From NCBI GenBank assembly GCA_002780065.1, contig PEWQ01000006.1:1-11635 (forward strand): DNA of 11,635 bases, given 5' to 3'. Made by a program: the position numbers and the translations under genes. This document shows, piece after piece, positions 6,228 through 11,635 of this stretch (within the stretch, counting starts at the first letter, position 1; each line of letters starts with the position of its first letter). The notes beneath the pieces are model-generated. The model saw only the letters and a program-made list of their open reading frames with translations. It ran no database searches and was not told the DNA's origin. This DNA comes from Candidatus Hydrogenedentes bacterium CG07_land_8_20_14_0_80_42_17 (GTDB lineage Bacteria; UBA8481).

Positions 6228-8279
6228 TCACCTTTCGATGTTTTGATACCAAACTTTGAACCTGCCGCCTTGAGATACTCCGTAAGAGTAAACCTTGATG
6301 AAAAATTCTTCGCCTTTTTTTGCATCCCATAGAATAGCTTCGCGTGCAAAATTAGTTTGAGATATTACCAACTGTGTTCCATCAGATTTGTATAGAGCTA
6401 TGTCGATGTCGTTTGCGTCTTCGTCTCCATCGATAAACACTGCGAAAAGCCCGTCTCTGTCGGAAACTAATCGATACCAGACAAATTCATTTGCTCCGAT
6501 ACTGCCGCGTTCTTTTTGGCTTTCTGCAAGCTGTGTGGCATCCGCAGGCGGCACATCATTAACCGCTGGCGGCTCCGGATTGCTGTTGCCTTCTATGTAA
6601 CCGGTGTCTATCTTTTCATTAAGAGTGAGAGTAAATGGAATAGAGGTGCTGTTTCGGTAAACATAGACTCTTGCATAATATGCTTCGTCAGCGTCAAGCT
6701 CGATAGTTATATTCTCTTGACCTGCCGGACTTTCTGAACGTGTGACAAGAGTTCCGTCAGCTTTTATTACTTCTAAATCAATATCTGCATCTTCATTTTC
6801 AGCCGCAAGATTCAGGTCATAGGTTCCTCTTTGCGGAATATTCAATTGATAAACTTTTGAGCTTCCATTTTGCCCGCCAACTTTGTCTGATATTGAACGT
6901 CCTAATTCCAAAACCTTATCAACGTTATTTTGGTCCACTTCAAGATATCTTTCTGCCTTAATATTGACAATGCCTTTTGGTCTTCCAGAAGCGGGTGACA
7001 AAAGCAGAAAAACTCTGCCTGCATCCGGAATATCCGCTATTTGGGCTCCATCTGAGCTTTTGACCGTTGAAAGCAAAATACCGTTCGGCATGATAATTTT
7101 TAAATCAACATCTCCGCCTCTTAGGTTGGATGCATCTACGGAAAATTTATATTTGGCCATAGGAGTTAAAATAAATCTTATCCAGTAATCATCATTTCGC
7201 AAAAGTCTCATTGAGATTGCATTAGCAGTTGCAAATTCAGATCTTTCATTTGAAGGAATTAGTCTGCCGTTCGGCAATGGAGCCGTATTTTCTTTCAGCT
7301 CGAATTTTACTCCGGTAGGATCGCCTCGGAATGAAAAAACCCGAATCGTGTAACTCGTCCCTTCTCCAACTGCAAGTTCGATTTTTTCGATACCAGTTTT
7401 TTCTTCAGAAAGAATTAATGTCTTTCCTTCGGCGTCCAGCACTTCCAGATCGAGATCATAATCTTCAGGAAGCGTTTTCAATTGAAGAGTCCATAAAGTC
7501 GGAGCATCGAATCGTCTTTCATAAAGAAATTCTGATGTTGAAGAGTCTATGAATTCATCTCTGATGACATTTCTCTTTGGAGAAACAGCATTGTTAATCG
7601 GTTGAGATGAAACTGCGGATGCGGATGAAGGTTCTGCAGTCGCCGCAACATTAACGACTGGCTCGCGAGGCATCTCTTCTCGCCACGGAATCGCTGTTAA
7701 AGGGGCTGGAGCGACAGAAGGAGCTGAAACAACTTCTTCGCTCTGCTCATAGAGCGATTCTTTTTCTTTTACTTTTTCCGGAATTCCGCTCTTCAAAAAA
7801 TCACTCATTTCTATCGCGTTCATTATGCCTTCATGCCTGGCTGATATATTTCCGTCAGGTGAGATGATCAAAAACATCGGAACGCCTTTGATTTCCCATT
7901 GCGAAGAAATTTCAGGATAATCTTCAATTGCAATTCTCATAACTCCTGCAAGAGGATGAATGGCAGCCGGCAAATAGGAGTTTTCTTCCTTGACTCTTCG
8001 TTCGCCTGTTATGATTGAGGATTGAGAAAGAGGAAGTTTCGAAAAAGGACCTTGAAAATAATTTTCACGGAGCACGGAAGAAACAAGAGGATCGATATAG
8101 ATTTCGTTTAAATTTGAAATAAGGCTGGTTTTCTTTGATACGACTTCGACAAGAACGGGTTGCTCCTTTACAAATGCATTTGCTCGAGCAACTGTCATCG
8201 GATCAACGTTTCCTTCAGCACTGAAAGTCAAAAATAAAGATAAAAGAAAAACAGAAAGTAAACTTCTAATTAATGCCAT
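6228..8279 (-). CDS. Secreted protein: cysteine-free thioredoxin-like domain plus four PPC-like domains
   Basis: A 683-residue exported protein. A Sec signal peptide (about 1-22, ending TFSAEG) is followed by a region (about 28-165) with the outline of a thioredoxin fold: QPVLVEVV strand, then WEIKGVPMFLIISPDGN (128-144) with the cis-proline motif GVP, then an ARHEG turn. The CxxC motif is absent, and the whole protein contains no cysteine. A Pro/Ala/Ser/Glu-rich linker (about 167-240) leads to four beta domains resembling bacterial pre-peptidase C-terminal (PPC) domains (about 243-330, 345-445, 460-555, 590-682). Each carries an acidic strand and turn: DYDLDLEVLDAEGKT, GGDVDLKIIMPNG, DADIDLEVIKADGT, NDIDIALYKSDGT. 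PPC domains usually accompany secreted proteases, but no catalytic domain is present. ATG 8279 has a perfect AGGAGG (8290-8285) at 5 nt. It is the first gene of the leftward block. A binding or adhesive periplasmic role is inference. Confidence 0.85.
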   Translation of the reverse strand: MALIRSLLSVFLLSLFLTFSAEGNVDPMTVARANAFVKEQPVLVEVVSKKTSLISNLNEIYIDPLVSSVLRENYFQGPFSKLPLSQSSIITGERRVKEENSYLPAAIHPLAGVMRIAIEDYPEISSQWEIKGVPMFLIISPDGNISARHEGIMNAIEMSDFLKSGIPEKVKEKESLYEQSEEVVSAPSVAPAPLTAIPWREEMPREPVVNVAATAEPSSASAVSSQPINNAVSPKRNVIRDEFIDSSTSEFLYERRFDAPTLWTLQLKTLPEDYDLDLEVLDAEGKTLILSEEKTGIEKIELAVGEGTSYTIRVFSFRGDPTGVKFELKENTAPLPNGRLIPSNERSEFATANAISMRLLRNDDYWIRFILTPMAKYKFSVDASNLRGGDVDLKIIMPNGILLSTVKSSDGAQIADIPDAGRVFLLLSPASGRPKGIVNIKAERYLEVDQNNVDKVLELGRSISDKVGGQNGSSKVYQLNIPQRGTYDLNLAAENEDADIDLEVIKADGTLVTRSESPAGQENITIELDADEAYYARVYVYRNSTSIPFTLTLNEKIDTGYIEGNSNPEPPAVNDVPPADATQLAESQKERGSIGANEFVWYRLVSDRDGLFAVFIDGDEDANDIDIALYKSDGTQLVISQTNFAREAILWDAKKGEEFFIKVYSYGVSQGGRFKVWYQNIER

Positions 8280-8301
8280 ATCAGCCTCCTGAGGTTAAAG
8301 A

Positions 8302-8330
8302 AGTATCAACCTTATTGAGGAAAATTTCAA
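8302..8330 (-). promoter_or_regulatory. Putative promoter of the leftward block
   Basis: On the minus strand, TTGAAA (8330-8325, 5 of 6 matches to the -35 consensus) is followed after 17 nt by GATACT (8307-8302, 4 of 6 to the -10). Transcription would begin near 8295, leaving a short leader that holds the AGGAGG of the first gene (8290-8285). It interleaves with the rightward promoter of cobO. Confidence 0.4.
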
Positions 8331-8342
8331 TACTGATAAAAT
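8315..8342 (+). promoter_or_regulatory. Putative cobO promoter, leaderless geometry
   Basis: TTGAGG (8315-8320, 4 of 6) is followed after 16 nt by TAAAAT (8337-8342, 5 of 6). The expected transcription start, about 7 nt beyond the -10, falls on the A of the cobO ATG at 8349. This would explain why no Shine-Dalgarno lies before that ATG. No cobalamin riboswitch could fit between the promoter and the gene. Confidence 0.45.
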
Positions 8343-8348
8343 GTTTTT

Positions 8349-8882
8349 ATGAAAAAAAGAAGCGGCACAGGACGAATATTGCTCTTTACCGGAGACGGCA
8401 AAGGAAAGACTACTGCGGCGCTGGGCATACTGTTTAGAGCTTTTGGCTATGGCATGAGCGCAAAAGTTATTTCCTTTATTAAATCCGGCGACAGAATTTG
8501 CGGAGAGGAACTTGCCGCGAAAAAGATGAATGGAATCGAGTTCGATTCGGCAGGAGCAGGATTCACATGGCTGTCGAAAGATTTAGAGAAAGACAAAAGA
8601 CTTGCCAGAGAAGGATGGGAAAAAGCAAAATTGGCTTTATCCGACAAAAAAGTTAATATCGTTCTTCTCGATGAAATAACTTATCCGATTAATTACGGAT
8701 GGATAACTAAAGAAGAAGTTGTTGAAGCGGCAAAAGAGAGAATTCCGAATCAGCATCTGATTATTACCGGAAGAGATGCTTGCAAGGAATTGATAGAGCT
8801 TGCGGATACTGTGACAGAAATGAAAGAGATCAAGCACGGGTTCAAGCACGGAATTCCCGCGACAAGAGGAATTGAGATGTAA
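8349..8882 (+). CDS. cobO: Corrinoid adenosyltransferase (CobO/BtuR type)
   Basis: Cytoplasmic ATP:cob(I)alamin adenosyltransferase that moves the adenosyl group of ATP onto reduced corrinoid to give the coenzyme B12 form. It has 177 residues, near the usual size for CobO. The N-terminal LLFTGDGKGKTTAALGILFR (11-30) contains the family's P-loop. Others are FIKSG (43-47), SAGAGFTW (67-74), the Walker B-like VLLDEITY (105-112), LIITGRDA (137-144), a conserved ELIELADTVTEMK segment, and the C-terminal HGIPATRGIEM (167-177). ATG 8349 has no ribosome binding site. A three-codon frame, ATG TTT TTA TGA (8341-8352), overlaps it, and the promoter geometry suggests a leaderless mRNA. No other B12 gene lies in the window, so it may serve corrinoid salvage. 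A downstream AT-poor island separates it from the next gene. Confidence 0.92.
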   Translation: MKKRSGTGRILLFTGDGKGKTTAALGILFRAFGYGMSAKVISFIKSGDRICGEELAAKKMNGIEFDSAGAGFTWLSKDLEKDKRLAREGWEKAKLALSDKKVNIVLLDEITYPINYGWITKEEVVEAAKERIPNQHLIITGRDACKELIELADTVTEMKEIKHGFKHGIPATRGIEM

Positions 8883-8934
8883 AAACACGCGTGATACGCT
8901 GTGTGCCACAGTCTATGAAAGGAGGCCGTTAGCC

Positions 8935-9012
8935 ATGGAGGCACGTGCGCTACACGTCAATGGACGCTACACGTCAATGGACGCCTCGCGTCAATGGACG
9001 CCTCGCACGTGA
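8935..9012 (+). CDS. Possible 25-residue small ORF within a repeat island
   Basis: ATG 8935 is preceded by a near-ideal ribosome binding site, AAAGGAGG (8918-8925), 9 nt upstream. The frame encodes 25 residues, starting MEARALHVNGRYTSM and ending RQWTPRT, then TGA. It spans the 17-nt tandem repeats. Because 17 is not a multiple of three, each repeat is read in a different frame, which argues against selection on the peptide. There is no signal peptide or membrane segment and no family is recognised. It could be a leader peptide, or the strong ribosome site could be incidental in a GC-rich structured element. Confidence 0.25.
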   Translation: MEARALHVNGRYTSMDASRQWTPRT

Positions 9013-9025
9013 ATAGGGCTTTTTT
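8942..9025 (+). terminator. Long-loop inverted repeat followed by a T-run
   Basis: CACGTGCG (8942-8949) is the exact complement of CGCACGTG (9004-9011), enclosing the tandem repeats. After 8 further bases come six T residues (9020-9025), then CG and more T. This could terminate cobO transcripts, but the gap before the T-run and the 54-nt loop make it a non-classical terminator. Upstream, a small hairpin, CTGTG-TGC-CACAG (8899-8911), lies just after cobO. Confidence 0.35.
8949..9014. repeat. 17-nt GC-rich tandem repeat forming mini-hairpins
   Basis: GCTACACGTCAATGGAC occurs twice exactly (8949-8965, 8966-8982). A third copy, GCCTCGCGTCAATGGAC (8983-8999), has three or four changed bases near its 5' end, and a degenerate fourth, GCCTCGCACGTGAAT, follows (9000-9014). 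Each full copy can fold into a tiny hairpin with loop AATG: CGTC/GACG in the first two, GCGTC/GACGC in the third, so the pairing is kept while bases differ. The island (about 8886-9019) is much richer in GC than the flanking genes. It has no spacers and is not a CRISPR array. Its role is unknown. Confidence 0.85.
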
Positions 9026-9027
9026 CG

Positions 9028-9050
9028 TTTTTACAGTTTGTTTGTAAAGG
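9028..9050 (+). promoter_or_regulatory. Hairpin covering a ribosome binding site before the GT-C gene
   Basis: TTTACA (9030-9035) pairs with TGTAAA (9043-9048) around a 7-base loop. Two further G-T pairs bring in GG 9049-9050, so the AAAGG Shine-Dalgarno (9046-9050) would be buried in the stem. That AAAGG is placed 7 nt before ATG 9058, which opens a three-codon frame, ATG AGA AGA TGA. Its stop overlaps the real start at 9066. The stem is short and AT-rich, so it may be weak. Confidence 0.3.
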
Positions 9051-9065
9051 TTAAGAAATGAGAAG

Positions 9066-10448
9066 ATGAAAGAAAAGAGAACAAAACTTATTTGGATTAT
9101 TTTTCTTTGCGTTTTTTCGTTTCAGATGCTGTTTGCTTCCGGACATCTATATTCTTATGACGAAGTAGTAATACTCGAGACTGCAGTCAATCTTGTTGAT
9201 CGAAGTGATCTATCGATTGATTATACTCCAGCTCGCAGAGAATATACGAAGCCTGGACTCGACGGAAAGTTGTATTCCAAATTTGGAATCGGCATGAGTG
9301 CGCTGCTGGCGCCTGTTTACGCTATTTCTGAATATTCTGCAGAATTTGCCGGTTTAACTGATTCGAAAAAAATTGCTGAAATTGCTGTTTCCTTTTCGAA
9401 TGCAGTTGTTGTTTCAATCATTGCTGTTCTAATCTTTTTAACTTTGCTGGATATGAATTATTCGATTCCTGTTGCAATATCAGCAACTATACTTCTTTCA
9501 TTTTCCACTTCGCTTGCTGTGTATGGAAGAGGTCTCTTCAATGATGCATTGACCGGACTTCTTTTATTCATTGCTTTCAGAGCATGGATAAAGGATGCGC
9601 CTATTCTATGCGGATTGGCTTCAGGCGCGACATTTGCAACTCGAGCGGAATACGTACTGATTGTGCCGATTTTTTTATTCGCTTTTGTATTAAATAATAT
9701 CGAAAATAGGAAGAGAGATTTATTTCGAAATGTCTTGAAGTTCATTCTGCCGGTGCTAGCTGTCGGTCTTCTTCTTTTAACTTACAATTTTGCGAGATTC
9801 GGTTCTCCGTTCGACCAAGGCACATTGACCGAACACCCGACCGACAGATTCGATACTCCTCTTCATGTAGGATTGATTGGACTATTATTTTCACCGGGCA
9901 AAGGATTGCTTTGGTTCGCACCTCCGATATGGCTTTCCATTTTAGGAATAAGACATCTTTATAAGAATCGCAAAAAGATTTTGTTAGTTATTGTCTCAAT
10001 AATAATTCCTATTTTGATTCTTCATTCGCTCTGGCATTCGTGGATGGGCGGCTGGTCATTTGGACCACGCCGATTAATTGCGCTATTGCCTCTTATGATG
10101 ATTCCTGCGGCTGAAATTATTACTCGATATAGAAATGACAAAACTGGAAGATTGATTTTGCCGACTGTCGGTCTTATAGGTTTTTTGATTCAGTTTGGCG
10201 GTTTGACAACAAATTTTATGAAATATATCGAGGCCGGAAATAATGCGAAAATTTCCGTAATCTGGTCGACGCTTTATACTCCTATTGCCGGGCAGTTTTA
10301 CTCGTTCATGAACGGTGAAAGAGATTTATGGTATTATTATCTTTTTGGAAACACCTCGGCCGCAGATCTGGTTGGAGGATTAATTCTCATTGCCGCATTA
10401 TTGTTTCTTCTATTGCTTATGAAAGCGCTTTCATTGCCATTTATTTAG
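9066..10448 (+). CDS. GT-C fold membrane glycosyltransferase (ArnT/PMT-like, GT39/GT83 type)
   Basis: A 460-residue polytopic inner-membrane protein with about ten hydrophobic segments. Members of this group transfer sugars from polyprenyl-phosphate carriers to lipids or proteins on the periplasmic side. After the first membrane segment comes a periplasmic loop with SYDE (D32, E33), at the place of the acidic catalytic motif of GT-C enzymes. Then follow YSKFGIGMSALLAPVYAI (70-87), a conserved-looking SPGKGLLWFAPPIW loop (about 277-290), and WHSWMGGWSFGPRRLIALLPL near 323-343. The donor and acceptor are unknown. The start at ATG 9066 lacks a close ribosome site. A three-codon frame with AAAGG upstream ends across it (ATGA), which may allow re-initiation. 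It shares a strand with the discoidin-domain gene 24 nt downstream and its stop codon lies at the edge of the inverted repeat between them. Confidence 0.82.
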   Translation: MKEKRTKLIWIIFLCVFSFQMLFASGHLYSYDEVVILETAVNLVDRSDLSIDYTPARREYTKPGLDGKLYSKFGIGMSALLAPVYAISEYSAEFAGLTDSKKIAEIAVSFSNAVVVSIIAVLIFLTLLDMNYSIPVAISATILLSFSTSLAVYGRGLFNDALTGLLLFIAFRAWIKDAPILCGLASGATFATRAEYVLIVPIFLFAFVLNNIENRKRDLFRNVLKFILPVLAVGLLLLTYNFARFGSPFDQGTLTEHPTDRFDTPLHVGLIGLLFSPGKGLLWFAPPIWLSILGIRHLYKNRKKILLVIVSIIIPILILHSLWHSWMGGWSFGPRRLIALLPLMMIPAAEIITRYRNDKTGRLILPTVGLIGFLIQFGGLTTNFMKYIEAGNNAKISVIWSTLYTPIAGQFYSFMNGERDLWYYYLFGNTSAADLVGGLILIAALLFLLLLMKALSLPFI

Positions 10449-10485
10449 TTAATTATCATTTTGGAGGTAGAAATGATAATTAACT
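10447..10485 (+). promoter_or_regulatory. Perfect 15-bp inverted repeat with the ribosome binding site in its loop
   Basis: AGTTAATTATCATTT (10447-10461) is the exact reverse complement of AAATGATAATTAACT (10471-10485). The 9-base loop, TGGAGGTAG (10462-10470), contains the GGAGG of the downstream gene. The start ATG (10473-10475) lies inside the right arm, and two bases of the upstream stop TAG (10446-10448) lie in the left arm. No T-run follows, so it does not look like a terminator. In mRNA it would form a 15-bp, mostly A-U stem that hides the start codon and displays the ribosome site. It could be a translational switch, a thermosensor or a protein-binding palindrome. Confidence 0.8.
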
Positions 10486-11635
10486 GTTCGAAATTTAATA
10501 ACTTCTTTTTGCTTTGCGGGCTGATGCTGGCGCTTGCATGTACTGAAAGCAAATCATATTCTCAAAAACTTTTACCAAATTCAGAATGGAAAGCAGATGC
10601 CTCTTCGGGTGAAGGCGACTATAAACCTGAACTTGCTATAGACGGCGATATGAAGACGCGATGGTCGTCAAACTTTACCGACGATGAATGGTTTAGAATA
10701 GATTTTGGACAGGTAAGTTCCATAGCTGGATTCAGAATAAATTGGGAAGCCGCATACGGCAGAGATTACGACATACTTCTTTCTGAAGATGGAAAGGAAT
10801 GGGAAAAAGTTTATGAGGTTCGTTGGAGCGACGGAGGAATCGATGAGTTTTTCTTTGGGCCTCACAACGCGAGATACCTGAAAATTGCAGGAGTAAAACG
10901 CGGCACTGGTTGGGGCTACTCTATTTTTGAGTGCAGTCCGATCGGCATAGATCAGATGCCGGAGCTTTCGGCAACGCCGAATTCTTCTGGATCCGATCCA
11001 TTGCTCGCTATGGATGGCTCTTTGTCGACCTCGTGGAATTCATCTCTGCCAGTACCTGAAATTCTCATCGCTGATTTAAAGAAAGAAAAAGATCTCGGCG
11101 GAATAGAATTGCACTGGTTAAAAAATTACGCATTAGAATACTCGGTCGCAGTATCAAAAGACGGTAAAGAATGGTCGGAAATATTATCGGTTAAGGATGG
11201 AGATGGAGAAGAAGACCTTCATTACTTCAACCGCGTATCTGCTCGGTACATCAAACTCTCGGTTGCTAAAAGTGGAACGAGTTCCGGTTTCGAACTTGCT
11301 GAATTGCGTCTGAAATCTGGCGACGAGTCATGGAATCCAATGCGCCACTTCGAGTCTCTTCTCTCAAGGCTTCCTGAAGGAGCGCTTCCGCGCTGGGTGA
11401 AGCGCAAGCAAGAATTCTGGACCATTACTGGCGTTTTAGAAGATAAAGAGGAATCTCTATTTTCTGAAGACGGAACCGTCGAACCTAGGGAAGGCTCATT
11501 CTCCATTATGCCGTTTCTTGTCGCAAACGGGCGGATTATGACGGGTGCATGGCGAAAAAATGGCACTTTCACGCGGCCAGAGCACGGGGCGCAGACCAAG
11601 ATGCATCCCATCGATTCGTATACCAGCGAGATCGA
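10473..11635 (+). CDS. Exported protein with two discoidin (F5/8 type C) domains, 3' end missing
   Basis: An open frame of 387 codons runs off the window end without a stop. ATG 10473 has GGAGG (10463-10467) 5 nt upstream. The N-terminus MIINCSKFNNFFLLCGLMLALACT is an export signal. C23 may be lipidated, although A-L-A-C is not an ideal lipobox. Residues about 35-153 form a discoidin-type domain: KPELAIDGDMKTRWSS, EWFRIDFGQVSSIAGFRINW, YDILLSEDGKEWEKV, ARYLKIAG. A second copy spans about 165-283: PLLAMDGSLSTSWNS, LGGIELHW, YSVAVSKDGKEWSEI, ARYIKLSV. These domains generally bind carbohydrates in bacterial secreted proteins. A following region (about 295-387, from LPEGALPRWVKRKQEFW) starts another domain that I do not recognise from this fragment. 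A glycan-active or surface-binding role is inference, in line with the glycosyltransferase gene just upstream. Confidence 0.85.
   Translation, partial: MIINCSKFNNFFLLCGLMLALACTESKSYSQKLLPNSEWKADASSGEGDYKPELAIDGDMKTRWSSNFTDDEWFRIDFGQVSSIAGFRINWEAAYGRDYDILLSEDGKEWEKVYEVRWSDGGIDEFFFGPHNARYLKIAGVKRGTGWGYSIFECSPIGIDQMPELSATPNSSGSDPLLAMDGSLSTSWNSSLPVPEILIADLKKEKDLGGIELHWLKNYALEYSVAVSKDGKEWSEILSVKDGDGEEDLHYFNRVSARYIKLSVAKSGTSSGFELAELRLKSGDESWNPMRHFESLLSRLPEGALPRWVKRKQEFWTITGVLEDKEESLFSEDGTVEPREGSFSIMPFLVANGRIMTGAWRKNGTFTRPEHGAQTKMHPIDSYTSEI

Noticed and set aside
6224-6349. Longer N-terminus for the lipoprotein gene, starting at 6349
   Set aside because: It lies inside the coding region of the PPC-domain gene and would place about 42 residues before the lipoprotein signal. 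TTG 6223 has a ribosome site at the right distance.
6228-8279. Secreted protease, suggested by the PPC-like domains
   Set aside because: No serine, cysteine or metallopeptidase catalytic motif is found. The N-terminal domain looks thioredoxin-like and the protein has no cysteine.
8280-8348. Cobalamin riboswitch upstream of cobO
   Set aside because: Only 69 bp separate the divergent genes, there is no B12-box-like sequence, and the likely transcription start is at or near the ATG.
8637-8944. Two overlapping minus-strand ORFs over the end of cobO
   Set aside because: They are shadows of the conserved cobO frame and lack ribosome sites or motifs.
8949-9014. CRISPR array
   Set aside because: The 17-nt units are directly adjacent with no spacers, and no cas genes are present.
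11222-11611. 129-codon ORF on the minus strand
   Set aside because: It is antisense to the discoidin gene, which has recognisable domains on the plus strand. The composition and sequence show nothing family-like.

Overview
The window is a stretch of bacterial chromosome of moderately low GC (roughly 35-45% by eye), densely coded on both strands. No phage, transposase or CRISPR genes are visible. Lipoprotein and Sec signal peptides, a GshB-type ATP-grasp enzyme and an ArnT-like membrane glycosyltransferase suggest a Gram-negative (diderm) organism. A Na+-type, K+-dependent pyrophosphatase and a CobO-type corrinoid adenosyltransferase would suit an anaerobic or energy-limited lifestyle. The sequence alone does not let me name a phylum.

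Layout: (1) 1-178, a leader with a possible promoter and a small hairpin; (2) 179-2479 (+), hppA, closed by a strong intrinsic terminator at 2510-2543; (3) 2584-8279 (-), one long leftward block read from high to low coordinates: a secreted protein with a cysteine-free thioredoxin-like domain and four PPC-like beta domains (8279-6228), a lipoprotein resembling a beta-propeller (6223-5144), gshB (5147-4224), tRNA-Lys(UUU) (4172-4098), a small DUF6884-like protein (about 4085-3684) and a GT4 glycosyltransferase (3687-2584). Neighbouring protein genes overlap by 4 nt or are 4 nt apart, except around the tRNA; (4) 8280-8348, a compact divergent promoter region; (5) 8349-8882 (+), cobO, probably leaderless; (6) 8883-9065, a GC-rich intergenic island with a 17-nt tandem repeat, a possible 25-codon ORF and hairpins; (7) 9066-10448 (+), a GT-C membrane glycosyltransferase; (8) 10473-11635 (+), the 5' part of a secreted protein with two discoidin (F5/8 type C) domains, running off the window.

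Function: hppA couples pyrophosphate hydrolysis to ion pumping and stands alone. The first three genes of the leftward block (two envelope proteins and GshB) are tightly coupled and probably co-expressed, but nothing in the sequence gives a shared pathway. The GT4 gene and the small gene before it are clearly more AT-rich than their neighbours. The GT-C gene and the discoidin gene are joined by a perfect 15-bp inverted repeat that holds the second gene's ribosome binding site in its loop. This is the most striking regulatory-looking structure in the window. The other features most worth checking are the 17-nt repeat island, the small tRNA-adjacent gene whose reading frame extends beyond any normal start codon, and the leaderless arrangement of cobO.
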